Assembly: GCA_016285355.1 (NCBI GenBank) | Contig: JAEEQP010000007.1 | Coordinates: forward strand, 1 to 64,000 | DNA length: 64,000 nucleotides | Source: Bacteroidales bacterium | GTDB lineage: Bacteria > Bacteroidota > Bacteroidia > Bacteroidales > F082 | Direction of reading: 5' to 3' | Part shown: one piece after another, positions 49,576 through 58,539 of the stretch | How the letters are laid out: every line of letters starts with the position of its first letter | Position numbering within the stretch: the first letter of the stretch is position 1 | The notes under the pieces: model-generated | Seen by the model: only the letters and a program-made list of their open reading frames with translations | Database searches by the model: none | What the model was told of the DNA's origin: nothing | Position numbers and translations under genes: made by a program

Positions 49576-52413
49576 ATGAAAAAACTATTCACCATCTTGG
49601 CCATCATGACACTGACCTTGAACGCCACCGCGCAAGACATTTATTCGGTGGGCTATTATCTTGAAAACAACAAGAAAATTGCCGCCCTTTATCAAAATAG
49701 TCAAATCCTTTTTACGGTTCAAAAAACCGACCTGAATGCCATTCCAAAAACCATCGCAAATGATTCCAATAGAAATCTGTATTGGATGGTGAACATCTTC
49801 AATGGCAACTCTTTCCGTTATACTGAAGTGTGGAAAAATAACGAACTCTATGTCACGACAGAAGGCCTAACAGGCATCCGCATCATCGACATCTATTGCT
49901 CTGGCGACACGCTTTATTACGCTGGACATTACACGAACGACGACAACAACACTGTGGCAACGGTTTGGAAAGGAACCGACTTCACAACCCATTGGCAGTT
50001 GGGCGACGGCACACATGCCAGTTTCATATACGATGCCGAAGTGAACCCGAACACCGGGATACCTTATTTTTGCGGCTATGTCACTGAAGAAAACACCAAC
50101 GCTACAGTATGGGAAAAAAGCCAAATCAAATATTCGTATGAACCTACAGGCTATATTATAGGATCTGTCGCAGAAGAAATTTCGATAGACAACGACTCTG
50201 TTTTTACCCTTGGTTATTACAATCTTGACGCTGATGGTGATACTTATTCGTTTTCCGCAGTTTGGAAAAATGGTAAAAGAGTCGCTTCTTTTGATGCGTA
50301 TGACATAGTCAATTGTCTTTGTGCCCATAATGGCGATTTTTATTACTGTTATGCATATCCTCATGGATTGGAGTATGAAATATGTAAAAACAGTTCGCAA
50401 ACCTTTGTGTATCAGTTTCCTTTTAACGGCAGTGCCGGGGCAAACAAAATCAAAGCCATTTCCAGCGATATCTATGTGATGGGGTTATTTGAAAACAAGG
50501 GATGTATTTGGAAGAATTTCGAAGTGTTTATGCAACCAGAAAACTGCGACGCGCTATACGATATAGCGGTATTTGAAACAAGCATTAACCCCAATGACTA
50601 TTACGGCTTCCTCTGCCAGCCCGACAGCGCCGTCATTGAGTTGGACCCTAATAGCAGCATGGGCAGTGAATATGGTGATTTCCAAGCCCGTTTCGAATAC
50701 TATCCAAACGGATTACTATATATACAAGACGCTTTTTCAATTAATTATCCTTATGATGATGAGGGTGACGACTATGGCCATACAGATTGGTTTGTTTACG
50801 ATTCCGACCTTCATGTCATTGAACAACATGACTCTTATTATGACATCTACTTGGGACTCGCTTCTTACCTAAACCGCTATGTCTATGATGACGGCCTTCT
50901 CATAGCTTTTACCATATATTATAACGACCACCATTCAATCAACGACCCGTTGATTTTGGAAGACAGCATATCATACACTTATGACGGACTTCGACGGTTA
51001 CAAACAGAAGAACGGTTTGTTAGCACCACCTCCATTAAAAACTATGAATACCTTGAAAATGAAGTCATCATCACCACCGATGGCTATACCAATGGAACTT
51101 CGGGCGATTGGTTGACCCTCAGCCGAGAAATCCGCACCTTCAACGAAGACAGCCTTTTGGTCAGTTCGCAAACCGAAAAATACAACGACAGCACCATTCT
51201 GATTACCTATGGCTATGATGCACTAGGACACAGGACCAGCATCTTGACACAAAAACGAAACAATGGCGTGTGGGAAAACCAGAAACTGGTGCAATACCAC
51301 TTCAATCCAAATGGTCGTCTCACCCTCGCAGAAATCAAACTTTGGCATGACGATGCATTTGTGGATGCCCATCGTGCAGTCTATGAATTGAACGAGCTGG
51401 GCTATCCCGCCACGGTCACCTTTGAGAAATGGGACGGCGATACGTGGGGATATGGCATTTGGCAATCCGACTTCTACCTCTACGATGAAGGCCACCTGCA
51501 GCAACAAAACGATATGCTTTACAGTTATAGAAATTCTATCCATAAGATTGAACTATCCTATATCGCCACAAACAATCCAAGGGAACCGCTTCTGCCCGAC
51601 AATTCCGAATGGTACTACGAAATCCTCAACGACGACGGCAGCACCACCTACCAGCATCTGGAATATGCCGCCGACACCACCATAGGCACCCAACGCCCCA
51701 AGATCATCATCCGCAGCAATACGCAATATGACCGTGACATCATCTTCACCGAAGTCACGCACGAATATGTCTATGAAGAAAACGGCAAGGTATATTGGTG
51801 GAACAAAGACTTACAGGAGTTCACCACACTCTACGACCTCACCGCCAACGTGGGAGATGAATGGGAAATCAAGGTGGGCACCGAAAGCCTCATCATGCAT
51901 GTGGATGCCGTGGAGAACTACGAATATGATGGCAAGACCTATCGGATGTTACGCGTAAGCGACGAAAACGGCCGTTTCAGTGGCAACATAGTGAGCGGCG
52001 TTGGCCACCTCACCAGTTTCTTCCCCGAACGGTTGATGAACCGAGACAAAGGCTACCGCGTGACTGGTTTGCGCTGCTATTGGGTCGAAGGAAACCTGAT
52101 TTTCAAAATCAACCGCGATGACTGCGACGCCATTTATGCCCAATTGCACAACGGCATCGAGGAAGACGGCCCTTCGACGGGCTCAGGGACCTTGGTGGTC
52201 TACCCCAATCCCGCCAACGACATCCTGTTTGTACAGACGTTGCGCGCAACGTCTCTACCAAAGGAAACCTACCGCATCACCAACCTGATGGGACAAACTG
52301 TCCTTTCGGGAAACATTATCGCTGAAACCCAGCAAATCAACATCGAAAAACTGCCTGCGGGAATGTATTTCATCACCCTCGGAAACGCGACACAGAAATT
52401 TGTAGTGAAATAA
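49576..52413 (+). CDS. T9SS cargo protein with YD-like repeats and shared module
   Basis: A 945-residue exported protein, first gene of a four-gene operon. After the signal peptide (LNATAQDI), residues ~20-370 hold repeated strands like IYSVGYY and VATVWKGTDFTTHW. Residues ~400-660 have RHS/YD-like β-repeats (YTYDGLRRLQTEERF, YGYDALGHRTSILTQKRNNG). The shared ~190-residue module starts near 678 (EWYYEILNDDGSTTYQHLEY). The end is a PSTGSG linker and a type A T9SS sorting domain (VYPNPAND, YRITNLMGQTVLSG, KFVVK). The next gene is a tandem paralogue 20 bases later. No toxin domain is seen. Confidence 0.85.
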   Translation: MKKLFTILAIMTLTLNATAQDIYSVGYYLENNKKIAALYQNSQILFTVQKTDLNAIPKTIANDSNRNLYWMVNIFNGNSFRYTEVWKNNELYVTTEGLTGIRIIDIYCSGDTLYYAGHYTNDDNNTVATVWKGTDFTTHWQLGDGTHASFIYDAEVNPNTGIPYFCGYVTEENTNATVWEKSQIKYSYEPTGYIIGSVAEEISIDNDSVFTLGYYNLDADGDTYSFSAVWKNGKRVASFDAYDIVNCLCAHNGDFYYCYAYPHGLEYEICKNSSQTFVYQFPFNGSAGANKIKAISSDIYVMGLFENKGCIWKNFEVFMQPENCDALYDIAVFETSINPNDYYGFLCQPDSAVIELDPNSSMGSEYGDFQARFEYYPNGLLYIQDAFSINYPYDDEGDDYGHTDWFVYDSDLHVIEQHDSYYDIYLGLASYLNRYVYDDGLLIAFTIYYNDHHSINDPLILEDSISYTYDGLRRLQTEERFVSTTSIKNYEYLENEVIITTDGYTNGTSGDWLTLSREIRTFNEDSLLVSSQTEKYNDSTILITYGYDALGHRTSILTQKRNNGVWENQKLVQYHFNPNGRLTLAEIKLWHDDAFVDAHRAVYELNELGYPATVTFEKWDGDTWGYGIWQSDFYLYDEGHLQQQNDMLYSYRNSIHKIELSYIATNNPREPLLPDNSEWYYEILNDDGSTTYQHLEYAADTTIGTQRPKIIIRSNTQYDRDIIFTEVTHEYVYEENGKVYWWNKDLQEFTTLYDLTANVGDEWEIKVGTESLIMHVDAVENYEYDGKTYRMLRVSDENGRFSGNIVSGVGHLTSFFPERLMNRDKGYRVTGLRCYWVEGNLIFKINRDDCDAIYAQLHNGIEEDGPSTGSGTLVVYPNPANDILFVQTLRATSLPKETYRITNLMGQTVLSGNIIAETQQINIEKLPAGMYFITLGNATQKFVVK
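52171..52191 (+). repeat. CTTCGACAGGCTCAG-family repeat inside a coding region
   Basis: CCTTCGACGGGCTCAGGGACC encodes the PSTGSGT linker of the 49576-52413 protein; the palindrome AGACGTTGCG-CGCAACGTCT follows at 52235-52254. Confidence 0.75.
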
Positions 52414-52433
52414 ACCCTCAAAAATCTAATACC

Positions 52434-55241
52434 ATGAAAAAGTTATTCACCATCATAGCCATTGTGGCAATAGCCTTAAACGCCACCGCGCAAGACATTT
52501 ATTCAGTGGGATATTATAACGCAAACGAAGGAACCAGAGCGGCACTTTACAAAAACGGCGAAGGGCTATATACCGCCCACCACCCCAACCAGAGTTCCAA
52601 AGCGACAAGAGTAGCCTGCACTTCGCAAGGCGATGTTTTTTGGTTAGTCAATTACTACGATGATTTGAGCAACACTTTCAGCCATTCGGAAATCCGCCTC
52701 GAAGACATGGTATATGCCTCAACCGAAAACCACGGCAATATCCACATTTCCGATTTGTATTGCCTCAACAACACAGTCTATTATGCCGGTTACCAATATA
52801 ACGAGGACTCCGTGATGGTGGCCACGGTATGGAAAGGCAGCGATTTCACAGAACACTGGATTCTAGGCGACGGTGTCCATCCCAGTTGTATCAATGATGT
52901 CGAGGTGGATAAGCAAACGAGTATCCCTTATTTTTGTGGCTATGTCATTGACGGAAAGAAAAAAGCTTCCGTTTGGGAGAATCAAGATTTGCTCTTCTCT
53001 TTTGACCAAGATTCCATCAATTCCAGTGTTGAAATCACCTATTCCGAAGCCACACAAATTGCCGTGGAAAACGGTCACGTCTATACATTAGGAATATATG
53101 AGGTGGAAGGCGCGGTCACACAAGATGCCATCTGGAAGGACAACGCAATAGTTCTTTCTGTGGGACCTTATTATGAATTCTTGCAAAGCATTTGCGCCAT
53201 GGGAGACTCCTATTATTATGGATACAGCAGTCGCGACCAGCTTTACACCTCGGTATTGAAATCCGACCATAGTGAAATGCTGAGGTTAAACGACATCGGC
53301 AAGATGCTATCCTCCGACACAGACATTTATGTGTTAGGCGAGGATTTTGATTCCCATTTCTGTGTGTGGAAAAATTTCGAAGAACTCTTCCAAATCGAAA
53401 ACTGCAATGCGGTTTACGATATGACAGTGCATGAAACGAGCGTTATTCCCGACGACTATTACGGCTTCCTCTACCAGCCCAACACGGCCATCATTTATTT
53501 GAGCCCCAATCACCCTTATGAGGTCGACAACAACCAACTTTATGCCGGCTTTCAATATCGTCCAAATGGCTTGTTAAAAAAAAGCTATGTTGAAACATAC
53601 GAAATGTATGGACATTGGAGGTATTATTATTATGATTCCGACTTACATGTCATCGTTGAGGACGACTCGTATTTCAATCCGGTTGCTGCTCCATTTCAAA
53701 ATCAATACTCCTATGAAGACGGTCTCCTTATGACTTATACGCGGTATTTTTTCAACTACCATGCAGATGACATGATGATATTAGAAGACAGCATATCATA
53801 TTCTTATGATGAATTGCGACGATTGCAAACGGAGAAACGGTTCAAAAGTACCACATACGAAAAAACCTACGAATACCACGAAAACGAAATCATCATCACC
53901 ACCGATGGTTATTCTTCCGGCACTTGGATGACCCTTAGCCAAGAAACCCGCACCTTTTCCGAGGACAGCCTTTTGCTCAGCTCAAAAACCGAAAAATATA
54001 ACGACAGCGCCACTCTTGTCACTTACACCTATGATGAACAAGGGAATAGGCTGAGTGCTTTGACACAAAAACGAAACAACGGCGTGTGGGAAAACCAAAA
54101 GTTGGTACAATACCACTTCAACCCCAACGGACATCTCACTCTCGCCGAAATCAAATTGTGGCAAGAAAGCGAATGGGTCGATGCCCATCGGGCGATTTAT
54201 GATTTGGACGAAATGGGATATCCTGCCGTGGTCACCTTTGAGAAGTGGGATGGCGAAGCCTGGGTGAACGGCGTTTGGCAAGCCGATTTCTATCTCTACA
54301 ACGAAGACCATCTGAAGCAACAAAACGACATGTTATTCAAATATAAGAATTACATCCACAAAATTGAGATGGACTATCTTATCACAGACAACCCTGAACA
54401 GCCCCTCCTGCCCGACAATTCTGAATGGTTCTACGAAATCCTCAACGACGACGGCAGCGTCACCTATCAGCATCTGGAATATGCCGCCGACACGACCATC
54501 GGAACAGAAAGACCGAAAATCATCATCCGCAGCAATACCCAATATGACCGCGACACCATCATCACTGAAGTCACGCACGAATACATCTACGAGGAGAACG
54601 GCATCGTTTATTGGTGGAACAAGGATTTGGAAGCGTTCACCATGCTTTACGACCTTATGGCCGATGTGGGCGACGAATGGGAAATCAAAGTAGGAACGGA
54701 TAGCCTCACCATGCATGTGGATGCCGTGGAGAATTACGAATATGGTGGCAAGACCTATCGGATGCTCCGCGTGAGCGATGAAAACGGCCTTTTCAGTGGA
54801 GACGTCGTGAGCGGCGTTGGCCACCTCACCAGTTTCTTCCCCGAACGATTGATGAACCAGGGCAAAGGCTACCGTGTGACCGGCCTGCGTTGCTATTGGG
54901 TCGAAGGAAACCTGATTCTCAAAATCAACCGCGACGACTGTGACGCCATTTATGCCCAATTGCACAACGGCATCGAGGAAGACGGCCCTTCGACGGGCTC
55001 AGGGACCTTTGTGGTCTATCCCAATCCGGCCAATGGCGTTTTGACCGTTTCCGTGCGGCTGCCACAATGTGACAGCCCTACAACGGGACAAAAAGAATAC
55101 CAAATCTCCAACCTGATGGGACAGACCTTGCTACAAGGCCACATTTCGGCCGAAACCCAGCAGATTGACATTTCAACATTGCCTGCTGGAATGTATTTCA
55201 TCAGCGTCGGCAAACAAACTGAAAAATTCGTTGTAAAATAA
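52434..55241 (+). CDS. T9SS cargo protein, tandem paralogue of the preceding gene
   Basis: A 935-residue exported protein with the same plan as the gene before it: signal (LNATAQDI), a SVGYY region, YD-like repeats (SYSYDELRRLQTEKRF, YTYDEQGNRLSALTQKRNNG), the shared module near 663 (EWFYEILNDDGSVTYQHLEY), a PSTGSG linker and a T9SS sorting domain. Similarity is high across the length, so the pair arose by tandem duplication. The sorting-domain DNA (55006-55207) is identical to that of the next gene, which suggests gene conversion. Its linker repeat lies at 54987-55007. Confidence 0.85.
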   Translation: MKKLFTIIAIVAIALNATAQDIYSVGYYNANEGTRAALYKNGEGLYTAHHPNQSSKATRVACTSQGDVFWLVNYYDDLSNTFSHSEIRLEDMVYASTENHGNIHISDLYCLNNTVYYAGYQYNEDSVMVATVWKGSDFTEHWILGDGVHPSCINDVEVDKQTSIPYFCGYVIDGKKKASVWENQDLLFSFDQDSINSSVEITYSEATQIAVENGHVYTLGIYEVEGAVTQDAIWKDNAIVLSVGPYYEFLQSICAMGDSYYYGYSSRDQLYTSVLKSDHSEMLRLNDIGKMLSSDTDIYVLGEDFDSHFCVWKNFEELFQIENCNAVYDMTVHETSVIPDDYYGFLYQPNTAIIYLSPNHPYEVDNNQLYAGFQYRPNGLLKKSYVETYEMYGHWRYYYYDSDLHVIVEDDSYFNPVAAPFQNQYSYEDGLLMTYTRYFFNYHADDMMILEDSISYSYDELRRLQTEKRFKSTTYEKTYEYHENEIIITTDGYSSGTWMTLSQETRTFSEDSLLLSSKTEKYNDSATLVTYTYDEQGNRLSALTQKRNNGVWENQKLVQYHFNPNGHLTLAEIKLWQESEWVDAHRAIYDLDEMGYPAVVTFEKWDGEAWVNGVWQADFYLYNEDHLKQQNDMLFKYKNYIHKIEMDYLITDNPEQPLLPDNSEWFYEILNDDGSVTYQHLEYAADTTIGTERPKIIIRSNTQYDRDTIITEVTHEYIYEENGIVYWWNKDLEAFTMLYDLMADVGDEWEIKVGTDSLTMHVDAVENYEYGGKTYRMLRVSDENGLFSGDVVSGVGHLTSFFPERLMNQGKGYRVTGLRCYWVEGNLILKINRDDCDAIYAQLHNGIEEDGPSTGSGTFVVYPNPANGVLTVSVRLPQCDSPTTGQKEYQISNLMGQTLLQGHISAETQQIDISTLPAGMYFISVGKQTEKFVVK
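54987..55007 (+). repeat. CTTCGACAGGCTCAG-family repeat inside a coding region
   Basis: CCTTCGACGGGCTCAGGGACC encodes the PSTGSGT linker of the 52434-55241 protein. A further copy, diverged to STGSGAF, lies at 56875-56896 in the next gene. Confidence 0.75.
55006..55207 (+). repeat. 202-bp segment identical to 56895-57096
   Basis: The two segments, the sorting-domain ends of the second and third operon genes, read identically over 202 bases by eye, including a half TGTAGGGCTGTC-family repeat (GTGCGGCTGCCACAATGTGA). Flanking sequence diverges at once on both sides. Confidence 0.85.
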
Positions 55242-55261
55242 ACCATTAAAAACCTAATACC

Positions 55262-57130
55262 ATGAAAAAGTTATTTGTAATTGTAGTAATGATGGCTTTG
55301 GCCATCGCCGGTTTCTCACAAGAGTACATCCAGCAACCGATAGCCATAGACACATGGACTTATGTAGATCCGTATGGTGAATTACCATTTAACAAAAACA
55401 TCACCCTTCAATATGATGAAAGAGGAAACCTGTCCTATTATAATCATGTCATCAATTACCCTGGTTCTCCCTATACCAATACTATGTGGTTTACACATGA
55501 TGCTTTGAATCGTCTAACCTATAAGCAAACATATTACCAAGAATATAATCAATTCGGTACGCACAGATATTACTACACCTACGATGAGTCGTCAAATCTT
55601 ACAGAATGTCTCGTGATGAGAAGAGACAGAGAGTCCATGTATTATACCGATGAGTTCATCATCGACTCCAAAGATGTTTACCAATACGAGAACGGGAAAA
55701 AGACTCGTTTGAATCATTTTAAGGATAGTACATTGGTCCTACAATATTACTACCTATACGAACACTCCGACAACGACGATTGGTCTTCTGAAACAAAATA
55801 CGATGCAAACGATCAGCCTCTTACAAGAACAGAATACGCATTTTCAAGCACTCATGACCCACTTTCGAAAACCGTTTTCAACTGGTCTGCAGAAACACAG
55901 TCATGGCTCTTGGGATCACTCACGGAATTTGTATATAGTGATGGCAAGCTCATTGAGAAACTAATCACCGACAGCCAACAAAAGAAACAACTATACAGCT
56001 ATGATGAAAACGGAAACTGCATCCAGATCCTCTTCCAAACCTTCGTGGATAGCATTTATACCGACCAAAACAGGGCTGTCTATCTTTATGACGGAAACAA
56101 TCTTTGCACAAATGCCAATGCCGAACGGTGGGCCGATACCGCTTGGGTGGTAGGAGGCTTCCCTCAAGGGACATACCTTTTCTTTGACGACATCTATTCA
56201 GATGCTAACAATGTAATAGGCTCCATTGCAGGTTGTACACGTGCCGAAGTGACTGCCTATGACACCACAAACAATCCTCAATACCTACAAGCACCTCTCA
56301 ACCTCGAAGGTGAATGGTATTACGAAATCCAAAACGACGACGGCAGCATCACCTATCAACATTTGGAGTATGCCTCCGATACCACCATCGGCACCCAACG
56401 CCCGAAAATCATCATCCGAAGCAACACGCAGTACGACCGCGATACCCTTTTCACTGAGATGACGCAAGAATATGTGTATGAGGAAAACGGAAAGATATAC
56501 TGGTGGAACAAGGATTTGGAAGAGTTTACTATGCTCTACAACCTAACTGCAAATGAAGGCGACGAATGGGAAATCAAGGTAGGGACGGAAAGCCTTATAA
56601 TCCATGTGGATATGGTGGAATACTACGAACTCAATGGGCTTAATATCAAGAAGCTACGAGTGAGCGACGAAAACGACCTCTTTAGTGGCGACATCTTGTG
56701 CAGTTTCGGCCACATGACCAGCTTCTTCCCCGAAAAGCTGATGCGCAGGGATGGTGATTTCACTGTGAATGGCTTGCGATGCTATTGGGTGGGCGATGCA
56801 CTGCTCTATCACAACGGCGATGAGGACTGCGATGCCATCTATGCCGAATTGCACAACGGCATTGATGAGGACGACCTTTCGACAGGCTCAGGGGCCTTTG
56901 TGGTCTATCCCAATCCGGCCAATGGCGTTTTGACCGTTTCCGTGCGGCTGCCACAATGTGACAGCCCTACAACGGGACAAAAAGAATACCAAATCTCCAA
57001 CCTGATGGGACAGACCTTGCTACAAGGCCACATTTCGGCCGAAACCCAGCAGATTGACATTTCAACATTGCCTGCTGGAATGTATTTCATCAGCGTAGGC
57101 GAACAGACGGTGAAATTTGTGGTGAAATGA
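55262..57130 (+). CDS. T9SS cargo protein with YD-like repeats and shared module
   Basis: A 622-residue exported protein (signal MALAIAGFSQ). The N-terminal ~340 residues carry YD/RHS-like β-repeats (LQYDERGNLSYYNHV, FTHDALNRLTYKQ, YTYDESSNLTE, YSYDENGNCIQ) with no toxin part. The shared module starts near 352 (EWYYEIQNDDGSITYQHLEY); a STGSG linker and T9SS sorting domain follow. The last 202 bp of its sorting-domain DNA match the previous gene exactly. Its stop overlaps the next start (ATGA), so the TPR-HTH regulator is in the same operon. Confidence 0.85.
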   Translation: MKKLFVIVVMMALAIAGFSQEYIQQPIAIDTWTYVDPYGELPFNKNITLQYDERGNLSYYNHVINYPGSPYTNTMWFTHDALNRLTYKQTYYQEYNQFGTHRYYYTYDESSNLTECLVMRRDRESMYYTDEFIIDSKDVYQYENGKKTRLNHFKDSTLVLQYYYLYEHSDNDDWSSETKYDANDQPLTRTEYAFSSTHDPLSKTVFNWSAETQSWLLGSLTEFVYSDGKLIEKLITDSQQKKQLYSYDENGNCIQILFQTFVDSIYTDQNRAVYLYDGNNLCTNANAERWADTAWVVGGFPQGTYLFFDDIYSDANNVIGSIAGCTRAEVTAYDTTNNPQYLQAPLNLEGEWYYEIQNDDGSITYQHLEYASDTTIGTQRPKIIIRSNTQYDRDTLFTEMTQEYVYEENGKIYWWNKDLEEFTMLYNLTANEGDEWEIKVGTESLIIHVDMVEYYELNGLNIKKLRVSDENDLFSGDILCSFGHMTSFFPEKLMRRDGDFTVNGLRCYWVGDALLYHNGDEDCDAIYAELHNGIDEDDLSTGSGAFVVYPNPANGVLTVSVRLPQCDSPTTGQKEYQISNLMGQTLLQGHISAETQQIDISTLPAGMYFISVGEQTVKFVVK

Positions 57131-58473
57131 AAACACGAAATTTGATATTGTCATTCCTTGTGATGGCGGGTCTAACGGCCTGCCATCACGAGGCGCGCTG
57201 GCTCAAAGAAGCTGAGACGCTCTTTGAGCAAGGCGTTGAACAACGTGCCACCAAACAATCGGAGGCAGCCGCTGAGTCGTTCAATCAGGCATTGCTGGCC
57301 ATTGAGCATTGCGATCTCGACAGGCCTGAAACGAAACACCTTAAGGCGCAAATCGAAGACAACCTCGGCTTCACCTACTGGAAACACGAGCTGTTTGAAG
57401 AAGCCCTGCCCTTGCATACGGATGCCTCCAATCTGGCTCGCGAACTTGGCGACTCCACCCTGCTGATGACCACCCTGCGCAACAGTGGTCGTACAGCGGC
57501 ATCGTTGGGCGACCTCGATGCGGCACAACAGCATTACGACGAAGCCCTAACCATCGCAAAAGCCTTAAACGACAAGACAATGAAAGCCGACATCCTATTG
57601 GAATCGAGCCGCGACATCTTGATTGAGAAAGAAGACTACAAGCAGGTGATTGAACGCGTCAGCCAGGCCCTCGCTCACAGCGCCACGCCCGACATCTGCC
57701 ACCTCACCTTAGGAGTGGCGCATTTCTATCTTGAACAAGACAGCCTCGCCCTCGTCCACCTCAATGAAGCCACCAAAAGCGGGACGGCAGGCACACGCAT
57801 GTCGGCCTACCAAACGCTACATTACCTCTACCAGTACGCCGGTGACTACCCAAAAGCCCTCGAATGCCACGAGCTCTTCAACGAGAATATGATGCAAGCC
57901 GACCGCGAACACCGCAGTGAGCAGGTGCAGCGCATCAAGACGGAATACGACCTCCAGATGCAGAAAAACCGGTTGAAAGCCGAGCAAAAGCTGAAGACAC
58001 TCTATCTCTATCTCATCCTTGGTGGCTTGGTCACAGCCTTGGCCATCGTATTGCTGCTCTTGCGGCAAAAAACGCTGAATGCCAAGCTGAAAGCCGAGGA
58101 AATGAAGAACCAACTGGAACTTGCGTTGAAGAAAAACAAGGTGTACGTGACCGCCCTTGCTCTCACCGAGCAAATCACGGCCTCCACCTTGGACTTCGAC
58201 CTGAAGGAAACCGAGTGGGACGACTTCGTGACGCTCATCGACAAGGTCTATGGCAACTTCACCCAACGGCTGATGGAAAAATACCCCTCTCTGACCAAGA
58301 GCGACCTGCAAATCTGCTGCCTCACCAAGCAAGGCTTCAGCAACCAGGTGATTTCGATACTGATGAACCTGCAAACCAACAGCTACGCCCGCCGCAAGTC
58401 GCGCATCAAACAGGAAAAGATGAACGGATTGGAGGACGAACGTAGTTTTGAGGAAATCATTAATAGCCTATGA
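57127..58473 (+). CDS. TPR membrane lipoprotein with C-terminal HTH-like domain
   Basis: A 448-residue probable membrane regulator that closes the T9SS operon. Lipoprotein signal (FLVMAGLTAC), ~250 residues of TPR-like repeats (SEAAAESFNQALLAIEHC, AQQHYDEALTIAKALND), a transmembrane helix (LYLYLILGGLVTALAIVLLL), coiled coil, and YPSLTKSDLQICCLTKQGFS with RRKSRIKQEKMN at the end. It is the closest relative of 31835-33307. ATGA overlap with the cargo gene means its amount follows cargo expression, suggesting feedback; this is inference. Confidence 0.8.
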   Translation: MKTRNLILSFLVMAGLTACHHEARWLKEAETLFEQGVEQRATKQSEAAAESFNQALLAIEHCDLDRPETKHLKAQIEDNLGFTYWKHELFEEALPLHTDASNLARELGDSTLLMTTLRNSGRTAASLGDLDAAQQHYDEALTIAKALNDKTMKADILLESSRDILIEKEDYKQVIERVSQALAHSATPDICHLTLGVAHFYLEQDSLALVHLNEATKSGTAGTRMSAYQTLHYLYQYAGDYPKALECHELFNENMMQADREHRSEQVQRIKTEYDLQMQKNRLKAEQKLKTLYLYLILGGLVTALAIVLLLLRQKTLNAKLKAEEMKNQLELALKKNKVYVTALALTEQITASTLDFDLKETEWDDFVTLIDKVYGNFTQRLMEKYPSLTKSDLQICCLTKQGFSNQVISILMNLQTNSYARRKSRIKQEKMNGLEDERSFEEIINSL

Positions 58474-58537
58474 CTATGGCTTATGGCTTGCCTTTACGAC
58501 GGGGCAAGCCATAGACCATTGGCTATAAGCCGTAGTC
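58472..58537. terminator. Imperfect palindrome between convergent genes, probable bidirectional terminator
   Basis: GACTATGGCTTATGGCTTGCC (58472-58492) pairs with parts of the right arm 58503-58537 (GGCAAGCCATA and GGCTATAAGCCGTAGTC). It lies between the TPR-HTH gene (plus) and the AsmA gene (minus). The T-runs expected of a classical terminator are weak. Confidence 0.5.
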
Positions 58538-58539
58538 CC

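Noticed and set aside
55262..56300. YD-like repeats as evidence of an RHS toxin
   Set aside because: The repeats are few and diverged, no RHS core or toxin tip is present, and the protein ends in a T9SS sorting domain.
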